A stretch of DNA of 64,000 bases, taken from contig JACKHO010000002.1 of the NCBI GenBank assembly GCA_020638955.1, positions 434,001-498,000 on the forward strand. The letters are read 5' to 3'. Below are positions 14,878 through 23,626 of this stretch, piece by piece. Origin of the DNA: Planctomycetaceae bacterium (GTDB taxonomy: Bacteria; Planctomycetota; Planctomycetia; Planctomycetales; Planctomycetaceae). How positions within the stretch are numbered: position 1 is the stretch's first letter; every line of letters begins with the position of its first letter. The notes under the pieces are model-generated. The model made no database searches. It was not told where the DNA came from and worked only from the letters and a program-made list of their open reading frames with translations. Made by a program: the position numbers and the translations under genes.

Positions 14878-16836
14878 ATGGAAGCACACAGGAGTCAGGC
14901 AGGCGCAGTGACAGGTCAATTGACGAGTAGTGAATCAGAAACAGCGAAACAGTGGCTCAACTCGCTGTGTCGTTCACTGTTTTCAATTGTCGCCGTTTTC
15001 GTTTTTCTGAATGGATTCTCGGCTGTGGTTTTCGCTCAAGGCGAGGCTACACCGGTTCCACAACCGGTAACACCGCCCACAACCGTCACTCCCCCAGATG
15101 TGGGGCAAAGTTTGATAGCAAATGTCGGGAAATTCCCGGCCCCGCCCGACCCTTTTGTTCGAGGCAACTTTGTTCCGTCGCGGCCGGACCATCCTGGCTT
15201 TAAGGTTCAGCAGTATCCGCAAGTCGGTTTCTACCTTTCGACTTTTAAGCTGCTCATCCTGCTGGCGGTGTTCGCATTCTGGCTGCACTATTCCAACTGG
15301 GTGCATACCGACAGTCGTGGTTTGCAGGTGCGACCGGAGCACTGGAACTCGCTCATGGTTGTGGGAGGAGTCGCGGGATTTGTCGGCGTACTCATTGTCC
15401 CCATGTTCATTGGCGGATTCTTCACGATGGCTGCCGCCATTGGCGCACCTCTCGGCCTTTATGTTCGGGAACGGAATCAGAATGTTCCCGAAAGTCGCCG
15501 GGTGATGACTCCCGCCCACATTCGCAAGTGGACCATTCGACAGCTTGCGAAAATTGGCATCCACATTGGGGGCGGCGAACAAATTGACGAAGGCAAAGGC
15601 CCGCCGATTCAATTCATCGGCAAGACCAGAACTGGCAAGCGGGACGACTCTCGGTCAGCTCAGGTGGAAGCGTCCAAGGGATACCGAGCCGCTAAAGAAC
15701 TGGTGTATGACGCCATTTTGCGCCGGTCGACCGATATCCACCTCGAACCAAAGGATGATGAACTTTCCATTCGGCTGCGGATCGATGGTGTGATGTATCC
15801 CGCGGAGCCGTTCGACAAAGCGGTAGGCGACGCGGTCGTCAACATTGTCAAAGTGCTTTGCGCTATGGACATTACCGAACGCCGCCGATCACAGGACGGC
15901 AGTTTCGGAGCCATTCTTGATGGGCGGGAAATTGACTTCCGTGTGGCGTCTCAGGGGACACGACATGGTGAAAAAGTCAGCATGCGTATTCTCGATCAGG
16001 CCAACAGCGTCAGCAACCTGGATGACCTGGGAATGCGGAAGCAAATGCAGTCCGCAATCAATGGCATCATTAATCAGCCGCACGGCTTACTGCTGGTTTG
16101 CGGACCGACGGGAGCTGGTAAGTCGACGACGCTTTACGCGGGGATCAATTCGATTGATGCCTACGAGCGGAACATCATTACTATCGAAGACCCCATCGAA
16201 TACAAGATGGAGAATGTTACCCAAATCGAAATCAATCAGAAGTCGGGACAAACGTTCGGCAAGTCGCTTCGCAGCGTGCTGCGGCAAGATCCCGACGTCG
16301 TCATGATTGGTGAAATTCGGGACGACGAAACAGCGAAAATTGCGTGCCAGGCGGCCAATACCGGGCACATGGTGTTCTCCACCGTTCACGCCAATGACAC
16401 CATTACAGCGCTCTATCGATTACTCGATTTGGGCGTTGAGCCGTTTATGGTTTCAACATCGGTGTCGGCCATTCTCGCACAGCGACTCGCCCGCCGCCTG
16501 TGTGTGCATTGCCGCGAGGCGTATCACCCAAATCCAGAGCTGTTGAAAGCGGTTGGACTGCCGCCGGAAAAGGTGAAGCAGTTCTACCGGCCAGGAAGTA
16601 ACAACAAGGCGGTGTGCACTCACTGCAATGGGCTCGGATATTTTGGACGCGTGGGCATTTTTGAGTTGTTGACCATTACCGAACGCATGCGAGAAATGAT
16701 TCGCGAAAAATCTTCGGTGACGGCCATTCGCAATGAGGCCCGCAAGAATGGTATGCTCTACATGCAAGAGGAGGGATTAAGGTTGGTTGTTCGAGGAATC
16801 ACATCGGTCGATGAGGTGCGGCGAGTGGTCAAATAG
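14878..16836 (+). CDS. Membrane-anchored PilB/GspE-like assembly ATPase
   Basis: A 652-residue protein with an unusual front half. Residues 1-55 look like a signal peptide or signal anchor (hydrophobic 33-53 ending VFAQ), then a Pro-rich stretch (58-106), a transmembrane helix at about 120-137 and two more at about 159-195. The C-terminal half (about 265-652) is a complete GspE/PilB ATPase: SDIHLEPKDDELSIRLR, Walker A GPTGAGKST (409-417), Asp box EDPIE, Walker B VVMIGEIRD (475-482), His box STVHAND and a zinc tetracysteine (C542, C545, C580, C583). Ordinary PilB/GspE proteins are soluble. The ATPase must face the cytoplasm, which the three or four helices can allow. It follows the pilT-like gene in the same direction. 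Confidence 0.88.
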   Translation: MEAHRSQAGAVTGQLTSSESETAKQWLNSLCRSLFSIVAVFVFLNGFSAVVFAQGEATPVPQPVTPPTTVTPPDVGQSLIANVGKFPAPPDPFVRGNFVPSRPDHPGFKVQQYPQVGFYLSTFKLLILLAVFAFWLHYSNWVHTDSRGLQVRPEHWNSLMVVGGVAGFVGVLIVPMFIGGFFTMAAAIGAPLGLYVRERNQNVPESRRVMTPAHIRKWTIRQLAKIGIHIGGGEQIDEGKGPPIQFIGKTRTGKRDDSRSAQVEASKGYRAAKELVYDAILRRSTDIHLEPKDDELSIRLRIDGVMYPAEPFDKAVGDAVVNIVKVLCAMDITERRRSQDGSFGAILDGREIDFRVASQGTRHGEKVSMRILDQANSVSNLDDLGMRKQMQSAINGIINQPHGLLLVCGPTGAGKSTTLYAGINSIDAYERNIITIEDPIEYKMENVTQIEINQKSGQTFGKSLRSVLRQDPDVVMIGEIRDDETAKIACQAANTGHMVFSTVHANDTITALYRLLDLGVEPFMVSTSVSAILAQRLARRLCVHCREAYHPNPELLKAVGLPPEKVKQFYRPGSNNKAVCTHCNGLGYFGRVGIFELLTITERMREMIREKSSVTAIRNEARKNGMLYMQEEGLRLVVRGITSVDEVRRVVK

Positions 16837-16947
16837 ACTTGGCTCGCCAGTCCCAGTGTTGCGTTGTGTTGGATTCGGACTGTCAGCAAAAAGACTATTG
16901 GCAAGACTTCACTCGCAATTACGTTTCACACCCGACAGGAGATTCCA

Positions 16948-17271
16948 ATGCCGCTATTCGAAATTGAAACCAACGCTCACATCATGATTGGCTGGGCCGC
17001 TGACGAAGAGGGCGCTAAGGCGTTTGCTCAAGAGCACTATCCCGAAGAAGAAGTCACCCGCATGACCAAGCGTCCTCGCGACGTGTGGGTAATTTCCAAG
17101 CGACTGCTCGGCATTGAAGGAAATGTCGACCCCTGCGACACCGCCCGCGATTGTCTCGCCAAGGCCGCGGGAGACAAAGTACATGCCATTCGCCTGTACA
17201 TGCACGAAACCGGTTCCGACTTGCACGAAGCTCAAAAGGCCATTGAGACCAATATGTCTCTCGGATGGTAG
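16948..17271 (+). CDS. Small protein with an L7/L12 C-terminal-domain-like end
   Basis: A 107-residue cytoplasmic protein with no signal or membrane segment. The last 37 residues (KAAGDKVHAIRLYMHETG, then DLHEAQKAIE) follow the helix pattern of the ribosomal protein L7/L12 C-terminal domain (G-x-K-x-x-A-I-K-x-x-R-x-x-T-G-x-x-L-x-x-A-K). The N-terminal 70 residues are acidic and not recognised; two cysteines (DPCDTARDC) sit near residue 58-64. I chose the ATG at 16948 because ACAGGAGATT precedes it. It lies 111 bases after the PilB-like gene and 66 before the ECF gene, so it may belong to either group. Confidence 0.7.
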   Translation: MPLFEIETNAHIMIGWAADEEGAKAFAQEHYPEEEVTRMTKRPRDVWVISKRLLGIEGNVDPCDTARDCLAKAAGDKVHAIRLYMHETGSDLHEAQKAIETNMSLGW

Positions 17272-17337
17272 CCGCTCGTAATTGCGATTTTGTCGACTCA
17301 ACTAAAGAAAGGTGGGACACGGAGGGCCGATGCGTTT

Positions 17338-17937
17338 ATGAACGAATCCTCGGTTTCCGGTCCCCCCTCATGGGTCCAGCATTTAAAGTCCGGTCAGGCT
17401 GAGGGCTTGAACGAACTCTGGAATCGATTCTACGAACGTCTCGTCCGTCACTCGAAAGGTCGTGTGCGAAACACGGGCTTGCACGGAGTCGACGAAGAGT
17501 CGGTGGCGTGCAGTGTTTTTGAGAGCATTTGGAGGGCGGCATCGGAGGGGCGGCTCGAAAGTATTCAAAGCTGTGATGAACTCTGGTGGTGGCTGCTGAG
17601 TGCGGCACATCGAAAAATTGTGGACCACACCCGCCGCGCGACGGCACTTAAACGTGGTGGCGGTGAAAACGTTACAAGCCTGGGTGATGCTGAGGCGCTG
17701 CAATTACTTTTGAGCGATGAACCGACTCCTGAGTACTTAACGGTTCTTTCTGAAGAATATGAACGGGGAATCGCCATCTTGGATGATGACCAGCTCAGGC
17801 AAATTGCGGTTCTCAAAGTGTCTGGCGCAACAAACGAGGAGGTGTGCGAACAATTGGGAATTGCCCCGGCAACGGTAACTCGCAAATTGCGGAGGATTTA
17901 CGAAACCTGGCGGGTAGCGGGTGAGCAGGAATTGTGA
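17338..17937 (+). CDS. ECF-type sigma factor linked to SUMF1-domain kinase
   Basis: A 199-residue ECF sigma factor of the kinase-linked planctomycete kind: a region 2 with SVFESIWRAASEGRLESI and WWWLLSAAHRKIVDHTRR, and a C-terminal region 4 with LRQIAVLKVSGATNEEVCEQ and the recognition-helix candidate APATVTRKLRRI. It is a paralog in type of the sigma factor at 6467-7087 (same lengths of spacing, same LRQIAVLK / GATN or GYSN turn). The GTG start of the kinase overlaps its TGA by four bases (GTGA). I chose the ATG at 17338; a TTG at 17290 is open. Confidence 0.87.
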   Translation: MNESSVSGPPSWVQHLKSGQAEGLNELWNRFYERLVRHSKGRVRNTGLHGVDEESVACSVFESIWRAASEGRLESIQSCDELWWWLLSAAHRKIVDHTRRATALKRGGGENVTSLGDAEALQLLLSDEPTPEYLTVLSEEYERGIAILDDDQLRQIAVLKVSGATNEEVCEQLGIAPATVTRKLRRIYETWRVAGEQEL

Positions 17938-20096
17938 ACGAATTCAACAAACAGGACGACTCTTCAAACCTGGATTCCATCCGCGAAGTTGATGTTCTCT
18001 GCGATGAATTCGAATCTGAGTGGAAACAAGGGCGAACACCAAAAATTGCTGAGTTCCTGCATCGAACCGACCGTTCCTCGACGGAAAGCTTGCTGGCAGA
18101 ACTCATTAAGCTGGACCTGTACTATCGGGAACTCAGCGGCGAAACACCCTCACTCGCCGACTATGAAACACAGTTTCCCGACTACAAAGAAGTGTTTCGG
18201 TTACTGGAAGGGCAAATACCCACTTACGTCGTTCAGCCCAGGCAGTTGGGAAAATTTCATCTTACGCGGCATGTTGGACGGGGTGGGTTCGGCGATGTCT
18301 GGGACGCATTCGATACGAAGCTCGAGCGTCGCGTCGCTCTGAAGACACCGCGAGACCGAGAAGTCGATCCAGCTCACATTCGCATGTTTCTACGTGAAGC
18401 GCGTGCCGTTGCTCAAATCGACCATCCCAACGTTGTTCGAGTTTATGACCAGGGGGAAGTCAATGGCAGGCCCTTCATTGCTTCCGAGTTCGTCAATGGC
18501 CCCACATTGGCCAAATGGGTGAAGTGGCACGACGTCGAAGCCACGCAGGCCGCGCGAATTTGTCGGGACATTGCCCAAGGGCTCGCCGCAGCCCACGCGG
18601 CGGGAGTAGTGCACCGGGATTTGAAACCGGGCAACGTCCTCATGACCAAAGAGGACATCCCCAAAATCACGGACTTTGGATTGGCCAAAAGACTCGACGA
18701 GGGGAAAACGACCATTGGTCAGCCAGGGGCCATTCTGGGGACATTCGCCTATATGAGTCCGGAGCAGGCGCGTGGAAACCAATACGTCGATGGACGGTCC
18801 GATATCTACTCGCTCGGAACAATTCTGTATGAGTTGCTGACACACCGTACGGTATTCAAGGGAACCGCTGAGGAATTGCTCGATCAAATCTACCATCGAG
18901 ATCCCGCGGCACCGCGAACTTTGAATCAGACCATTCCACACGACCTGGAAACAATCTGCCTGAAAGCAATTTCCAAGCTTCCGACCGACCGTTACCAGAC
19001 AGCCCTCGATTTCGTTGACGACCTCAACCGATTTTTGAATGGCGAGCCTGTCCTGACCCGGCGCATTGGCCTCTTGGAACGTTCTTGGCGATGGATGCTC
19101 AAGCACAAAGCGTGGTCGGCTCTCGTGGCAACCGTTGGCATTGCCGCACTAGCCTTGGTCGGAGTCGGCTGGCAGCGTTATGAAGCATACCGCAGTGCGC
19201 GTCAGTCCGTCTGGATTGAAACGAAAAATGCTCCCGGAGCTAACGTGGTTTTCGTACCGCTTGACCCCCGCACGGGCGAGCTTGTTCCAGAAAAGAAGGT
19301 CACTGCAGGAACAAGCCCCGTCGAGGGAGTGCTGCTCTTGCCGGGCGATTATCTCGTTGTGGCTTATGTGGACAACGACTTCTTCCACGAAGTCTATCGG
19401 CATGTGCCGGACAAGGAAGAGGAAAACGCCTTGCCCGCTGCGCAGCGGAATCGCCGCTGGAAGCTGAGCGAGAGCGGTGAAATCGTACTGCCGGACATCA
19501 CGTTGTTTGCCCAGCAGGACGTTACGAAGGACATGGTCCTGGCGCCGAATGGCCAATACCTCTTTGCGCCCACGGAATTGACGGTCGGGCAGTTCAAGGA
19601 AATCTTTCAGGAGGATTGGCGGGAGAAGTGTGGTGAGCCCCCCGAGGAAACCTGGGCACTGCGTTGTATTCCATTTGACAGTGCTGTGTCTGTCGCGGAG
19701 AACGCAGGATTCCGTCTACCGACTTTGCTGGAATATGAGCAGTTCGTGGAGAGCACACAGCCTGGTGACGACCGCAACATTGGTGCCAATACCCCCGTGC
19801 TGGAAAGCGACGTGCGTACGACGGCCGCCGGACAAAAGATCTATGGATTGCAGTCAAATGTTGCTGAGTGGACCGTCACGCTCCCAGCGCAGGTCGTTCT
19901 GGTGACGTCAAAAAAACAGGTTCCGCTTCAGGGGCCGCAGGTGTCCGCCAGTCGACTCGTGCAAGGTCCGCTTGAGACCACCGCAACACAGAACAGCGGG
20001 GCAAAACTAGTATTCGAAGCCCTTGACCGCAGTATCTGGAGAAATGAAGTGGGCCTGCGTTTCTCTCGAAGCACAGGCCCCCGATTTACAGACTAA
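17934..20096 (+). CDS. Membrane Ser/Thr protein kinase with SUMF1/FGE-like C-terminal domain
   Basis: A 720-residue kinase. The domain runs about 107-372: GRGGFGDVWDA (115-125), lysine K137 in VALK, HRDLKPGNV (227-235), DFG (247-249) and YMSPEQ (273-278). A transmembrane helix at about 394-413 separates it from an outer region that includes a PEGA-like beta stretch (about 425-470) and a region (about 535-720) with formylglycine-generating-enzyme/SUMF1 features: FAPTELTVGQFKEIF, FRLPTLLEYEQF, LQSNVAEWTV and a final GLRFSR. The cysteines of active FGE are not in evidence, so a sensory or structural use is likelier than catalysis. Start is a GTG inside the sigma factor stop. Confidence 0.87.
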   Translation: MNEFNKQDDSSNLDSIREVDVLCDEFESEWKQGRTPKIAEFLHRTDRSSTESLLAELIKLDLYYRELSGETPSLADYETQFPDYKEVFRLLEGQIPTYVVQPRQLGKFHLTRHVGRGGFGDVWDAFDTKLERRVALKTPRDREVDPAHIRMFLREARAVAQIDHPNVVRVYDQGEVNGRPFIASEFVNGPTLAKWVKWHDVEATQAARICRDIAQGLAAAHAAGVVHRDLKPGNVLMTKEDIPKITDFGLAKRLDEGKTTIGQPGAILGTFAYMSPEQARGNQYVDGRSDIYSLGTILYELLTHRTVFKGTAEELLDQIYHRDPAAPRTLNQTIPHDLETICLKAISKLPTDRYQTALDFVDDLNRFLNGEPVLTRRIGLLERSWRWMLKHKAWSALVATVGIAALALVGVGWQRYEAYRSARQSVWIETKNAPGANVVFVPLDPRTGELVPEKKVTAGTSPVEGVLLLPGDYLVVAYVDNDFFHEVYRHVPDKEEENALPAAQRNRRWKLSESGEIVLPDITLFAQQDVTKDMVLAPNGQYLFAPTELTVGQFKEIFQEDWREKCGEPPEETWALRCIPFDSAVSVAENAGFRLPTLLEYEQFVESTQPGDDRNIGANTPVLESDVRTTAAGQKIYGLQSNVAEWTVTLPAQVVLVTSKKQVPLQGPQVSASRLVQGPLETTATQNSGAKLVFEALDRSIWRNEVGLRFSRSTGPRFTD

Positions 20097-20110
20097 TTGA
20101 GCAGTACAGA

Positions 20111-20956
20111 TTACTTCTTCACCGGAATGGCACGCTTGGTAATAACCTGATACATGACACTTTCGTCATCGCCCTCAAACGTATGCTCAAACCTAATGCA
20201 GTGCGTTACACACATCTCGGTGTCGTGGATGGTGATGACCTTGTCCCAGGGAATGTGAACGAGATGTCCTTCTTCAGATTTTGGAGGAGTACGCACTTGC
20301 TGGCCAATTCCCGTTGCCATTTTGTGGAGGGGAATTCCCTTGCTTCGGGCGATACGGCTCCCCTCTGGGTTGTCAGCGAGGTTGACTTCAATCTTGTAAA
20401 TCACGGCATAAATCACGTTCGCCGATTTGGGATTATTGTCGAGCGAAATCTTGACCAGCGCCGATTGCGTGGCTTTGACACCAGGCTCACTAAATACCCG
20501 AAGCAGTTCTGGGTCGAACTCCTCTTTGAGTCCGGTTTCAATCAAACGATGGCTCACAAATTGGCGCGACGTCGGTAGTAGTTTTCCGTTCTTGTCTCGT
20601 TCCCCTGTAAAACTCGTTAGACAATGGGGGCAGTCTACAGGGTTGCTGTCACAGTGGAACATGGGAAATGGGTCTGGGGAATACTGCTCTGTTGTGTCGT
20701 AGTTGACGACGTAGGAACTGTTGGGATCGTTGTCGTTGTAATAGTAGACAGAGTAGTAGGAATGGTAAGTCGTTCCGTTGCTGTCAGTCCAACTGCCAAA
20801 TCGCCACTGAGGGCACAGGCATGCTGGAACGATGTCAGGAGCTCCTGGCTTGGATTCCGAGCAGCACGGTTTCGACTGATGTTCCTGGCTGAAGACGGGT
20901 AAAGTGAGCGTTACAGTGAAGGCCGTGACGAGAAGTAGTTTTGTGAATCCAAGCAT
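20111..20956 (-). CDS. Secreted cysteine-rich protein of unknown function
   Basis: A 281-residue protein with a clean signal peptide (hydrophobic 5-22, cleavage near VFSQ/E). The N-terminal third is rich in Cys (KPCCSES, CLCPQW, then FHCDSNPVDCPHC) and Tyr/Asn (a YYSVYYYNDND stretch). The Cys spacing could form disulfides or bind metal. The C-terminal part is a mixed region with MCVTHCIRFEHTF. I do not recognise the family. Its 3' end is 14 bases from the kinase stop on the other strand; no terminator is visible between them. Confidence 0.65.
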   Translation of the reverse strand: MLGFTKLLLVTAFTVTLTLPVFSQEHQSKPCCSESKPGAPDIVPACLCPQWRFGSWTDSNGTTYHSYYSVYYYNDNDPNSSYVVNYDTTEQYSPDPFPMFHCDSNPVDCPHCLTSFTGERDKNGKLLPTSRQFVSHRLIETGLKEEFDPELLRVFSEPGVKATQSALVKISLDNNPKSANVIYAVIYKIEVNLADNPEGSRIARSKGIPLHKMATGIGQQVRTPPKSEEGHLVHIPWDKVITIHDTEMCVTHCIRFEHTFEGDDESVMYQVITKRAIPVKK

Positions 20957-21260
20957 GAGTAAGAGCCTTTCGAATGAGGTGCAGAAGTCTCAGTAACAAC
21001 GCCGTACCGCAAGCCCGCCGAGTGAGAATGGGGAGCCATATCCCCACCCCCGCTCGACGCTGAATGTTGCTGCAGCGTCCTACTCATCAGACCGCACTCA
21101 CAGCCCTTGAGTCATCACCGTCCACGCCTGTTTCTCGCAGATTCGCGATTTATGGATGCAGCGCTGCAGACTGAACTTGGCAACGTGTACTGAATCAGCA
21201 CAACTTGCCATCGCAATTGGAATGGTGCCTGTGACCTTTGTCAAACAGCGGGCGTCAGCG
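20957..21260. other. Intergenic stretch upstream of the Cys-rich protein and downstream of trpE
   Basis: This 304-base stretch follows trpE and carries the presumed promoter of the Cys-rich gene (both on the minus strand). I see no open reading frame of note, no tRNA and no attenuator-like structure; one small hairpin GGGGA/TCCCC occurs near 21030-21045. Confidence 0.5.
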
Positions 21261-22748
21261 TCACGAATTTTGTTCTGCCACTTCAATCGCCCGGAGCATG
21301 CCGCGGGCTTTGTTGAGCGTTTCTTCGTATTCCATGGTCGGAATACTGTCGGCCACAATTCCGGCGCCGGCCTGAACGTAGGCGGTGTTTCCCTGCATGA
21401 CGAGAGTTCGCAGGGCAATGCAGGTATCCATGTTGCCGGTGAAGTCCAGGTAACCCACCGCGCCAGCATACGGACCGCGACGATGCCGTTCCACTTCGTC
21501 GATGATTTCCATTGCACGGACTTTGGGGGCACCAGAAACAGTTCCGGCAGGCAAGCCAGCTCTTAGCGCATCGAGTGCTGAGAGTTCCGGTCGCAGTTGC
21601 CCGGTGACGTTCGAAGTAATGTGCATGACGTGGCTATAACGCTCAACGACCATGACATCACTCAGTTCGACGCTGCCATACTGAGCAATCCGACCAACGT
21701 CGTTGCGGGCCAGGTCAATAAGCATGACGTGTTCGGCCCGTTCCTTGGGATCGGCCAACAGGTCTTCGGCGAGTGCCCGGTCCTCTGCTTCGTTCGCTCC
21801 CCGCTTGCGAGTACCCGCGAGTGGCCGAATGGTGGTCTCACCATCTTCGACGCGGACCATGATTTCTGGCGAACTGCCCACTAGCGTGACGGATGGGGTC
21901 TTCAGCAGAAACATGAACGGGCTGGGATTCACCACACGCAAGGCGCGGTAGACGTCAAGCGGCTGGGCCGTTGTTTCCAGTTGCAGCCGCTGGCTAATGA
22001 CCACTTGAAATACGTCGCCTGCTTTGATGTATTCTTTGCAGTGTTCGACCGCCTGCTCAAATTCGGGCTGGGTGAAGTTCGAGGTCCACTCCCGCTGCGA
22101 ATCTTTGGGCGGCATGAGGTCGTGAATCGAAAGACCATCAGGCCGATTTTGAAGTCGCTGACAGATTGCATCGACGCGTTCACAGGCCCGGGCGTATTCG
22201 ACCTCCAAATCAGGAGCGTCGGCTTTGGCGTGGGCGACGACCAGAATCACCTTACGGATATGGTCGAAGACAATCATTTCGTCGTAGAACGCGAATGACA
22301 TGTCCGGGAGCTTGCGGTCATCTTCCGGCGGGTTGGGAAGGTTCTCGGAGTAGCGCACAACGTCGTACCCGGCGTAACCAACGGCGCCTCCCAGGAAGCG
22401 AGGTAGTCCGGGAGGATGCGGGGCCGAGTACTCCGCCATCAAGTGGGCGAGTTCATCAAGCGGGTCATCAACGGTGCGTTGCTCTTCTGTTCCGTCTGCT
22501 TTGGTCAAGATGATGTCCCGTCCATACGCTTCAATGCGCTGGAAAGGTTCACCCCCCAGAAAACTGTAGCGACCAACTTTTTCGCCGCCGACAACACTTT
22601 CGAACAGGAACGAATCGCCCGTCCAGCCTGCTTTACAGAAGGCACTCACGGGCGTGAGCGTATCGCTGTAAATTTGACGGTAGACCGGAATCAGCTTCGG
22701 GCCGTGTTGCACCTGGGCAAGAAAGGCGTCGAAATCTGGAGAATGCAT
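21261..22748 (-). CDS. trpE: Anthranilate synthase component I
   Basis: A 495-residue chorismate-utilising enzyme making anthranilate from chorismate and glutamine-derived ammonia, the first step of tryptophan synthesis. Typical features are the N-terminal TPVSAFCKAG near 30, FLFESVVGGEKVGRYSFLG, and a C-terminal core with FQVVISQR, NPSPFMF, LVGSSPEIMVR, RPLAGTRKRG, HVMLIDLARNDVGR and AGLPAGTVSGAPKVRAMEIID. Length fits TrpE rather than PabB. No trpG, trpD or trp leader is adjacent; the gene lies downstream of purine nucleoside phosphorylase with a 22-base gap and may share its transcript. Confidence 0.95.
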   Translation of the reverse strand: MHSPDFDAFLAQVQHGPKLIPVYRQIYSDTLTPVSAFCKAGWTGDSFLFESVVGGEKVGRYSFLGGEPFQRIEAYGRDIILTKADGTEEQRTVDDPLDELAHLMAEYSAPHPPGLPRFLGGAVGYAGYDVVRYSENLPNPPEDDRKLPDMSFAFYDEMIVFDHIRKVILVVAHAKADAPDLEVEYARACERVDAICQRLQNRPDGLSIHDLMPPKDSQREWTSNFTQPEFEQAVEHCKEYIKAGDVFQVVISQRLQLETTAQPLDVYRALRVVNPSPFMFLLKTPSVTLVGSSPEIMVRVEDGETTIRPLAGTRKRGANEAEDRALAEDLLADPKERAEHVMLIDLARNDVGRIAQYGSVELSDVMVVERYSHVMHITSNVTGQLRPELSALDALRAGLPAGTVSGAPKVRAMEIIDEVERHRRGPYAGAVGYLDFTGNMDTCIALRTLVMQGNTAYVQAGAGIVADSIPTMEYEETLNKARGMLRAIEVAEQNS

Positions 22749-22770
22749 TGGGCCGAAACTCCGCGGCTAA

Positions 22771-23601
22771 TCACTTTGTGGATTCGCTCTTCAGAATACC
22801 ACAGACAAGCGTTGTCAGTTTGGGTTCGGCCTCATTGGCAATAGCAATGATTTCCGAAACTACGGCTGGCTTGAGCGCGTCGGGCAGGCACATGTCGGTG
22901 ACCACTGACAGGCCAACCGTTCGCAGCCCCGCATGCACCGCGACAATGACTTCCGGAATGGTCGACATGCCGACGACATCGGCGCCAATCTGTCGCAGGA
23001 AACGGTACTCCGCCCGCGTTTCGAGGTTCGGGCCAGAAATGGCCACCATGACACCGCGGTGAGCCACAATGTCGTTCTTGCGAGCCAAATCGAGCGCGAT
23101 GTCGCCCAAAGCACGATCATACGGGGCGCACATGTCTGGAAAACGCGGACCGAGGCGGTCGTCGTTGATTCCAATGAGAGGGTTGTCGCCCATCAAATTA
23201 ATATGGTCATCAATGACCATAATGTCGCCGTAGGCGTAGTTGGGGTTCATTCCACCAACTGCGTTCGAGACGACCATCAGCTCTGCCCCGAGGGCTTTGA
23301 AAATGCGAACTGGCAGCGTAATTTGCTTGAGCGGGTAGCCTTCATACATGTGAAAGCGACCTTCCATCGCCATCACAGACAGACCTTCCAATTGCCCGCA
23401 CACCAGCCGACCGCGGTGGCTGGTTGCTGTCGACTTCAGGAAATGCGGAATCTCTTCGTAGTCAAAGGTGGCCTCAACATCGATTTTTTCGACGAGGCTT
23501 CCCAGACCGGTTCCCAAAATAATTCCGGCATGCGGCGTTTTGTCCCACTTGGACTTAATGACGTCGCAGGCTTCCTGAATTTGGTCGTGCAGTTCAAGCA
23601 T
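22771..23601 (-). CDS. Purine nucleoside phosphorylase (PNP-I, trimeric type)
   Basis: A 276-residue member of the inosine/guanosine phosphorylase family that cleaves purine nucleosides with phosphate. Signatures include GIILGTGLGSLVEKI at about 26-40, HFLKSTATSHRGRLVCGQ (phosphate-binding His), GRFHMYEGYPLKQIT, VSNAVGGMNPNY and a C-terminal VVGMSTIPEVIVAVHAGLR. These fit the eukaryote-like trimeric PNP subfamily. It sits between the small zinc-ribbon gene (25 bases upstream) and trpE, all on the minus strand. Confidence 0.93.
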   Translation of the reverse strand: MLELHDQIQEACDVIKSKWDKTPHAGIILGTGLGSLVEKIDVEATFDYEEIPHFLKSTATSHRGRLVCGQLEGLSVMAMEGRFHMYEGYPLKQITLPVRIFKALGAELMVVSNAVGGMNPNYAYGDIMVIDDHINLMGDNPLIGINDDRLGPRFPDMCAPYDRALGDIALDLARKNDIVAHRGVMVAISGPNLETRAEYRFLRQIGADVVGMSTIPEVIVAVHAGLRTVGLSVVTDMCLPDALKPAVVSEIIAIANEAEPKLTTLVCGILKSESTK

Positions 23602-23626
23602 TGGGACTGAACTTCTTTGCTGACAA

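Noticed and set aside
21261..22748. Tryptophan leader or attenuator near trpE
   Set aside because: The 22-base gap to the upstream gene is too short, and no Trp-rich leader peptide is visible.
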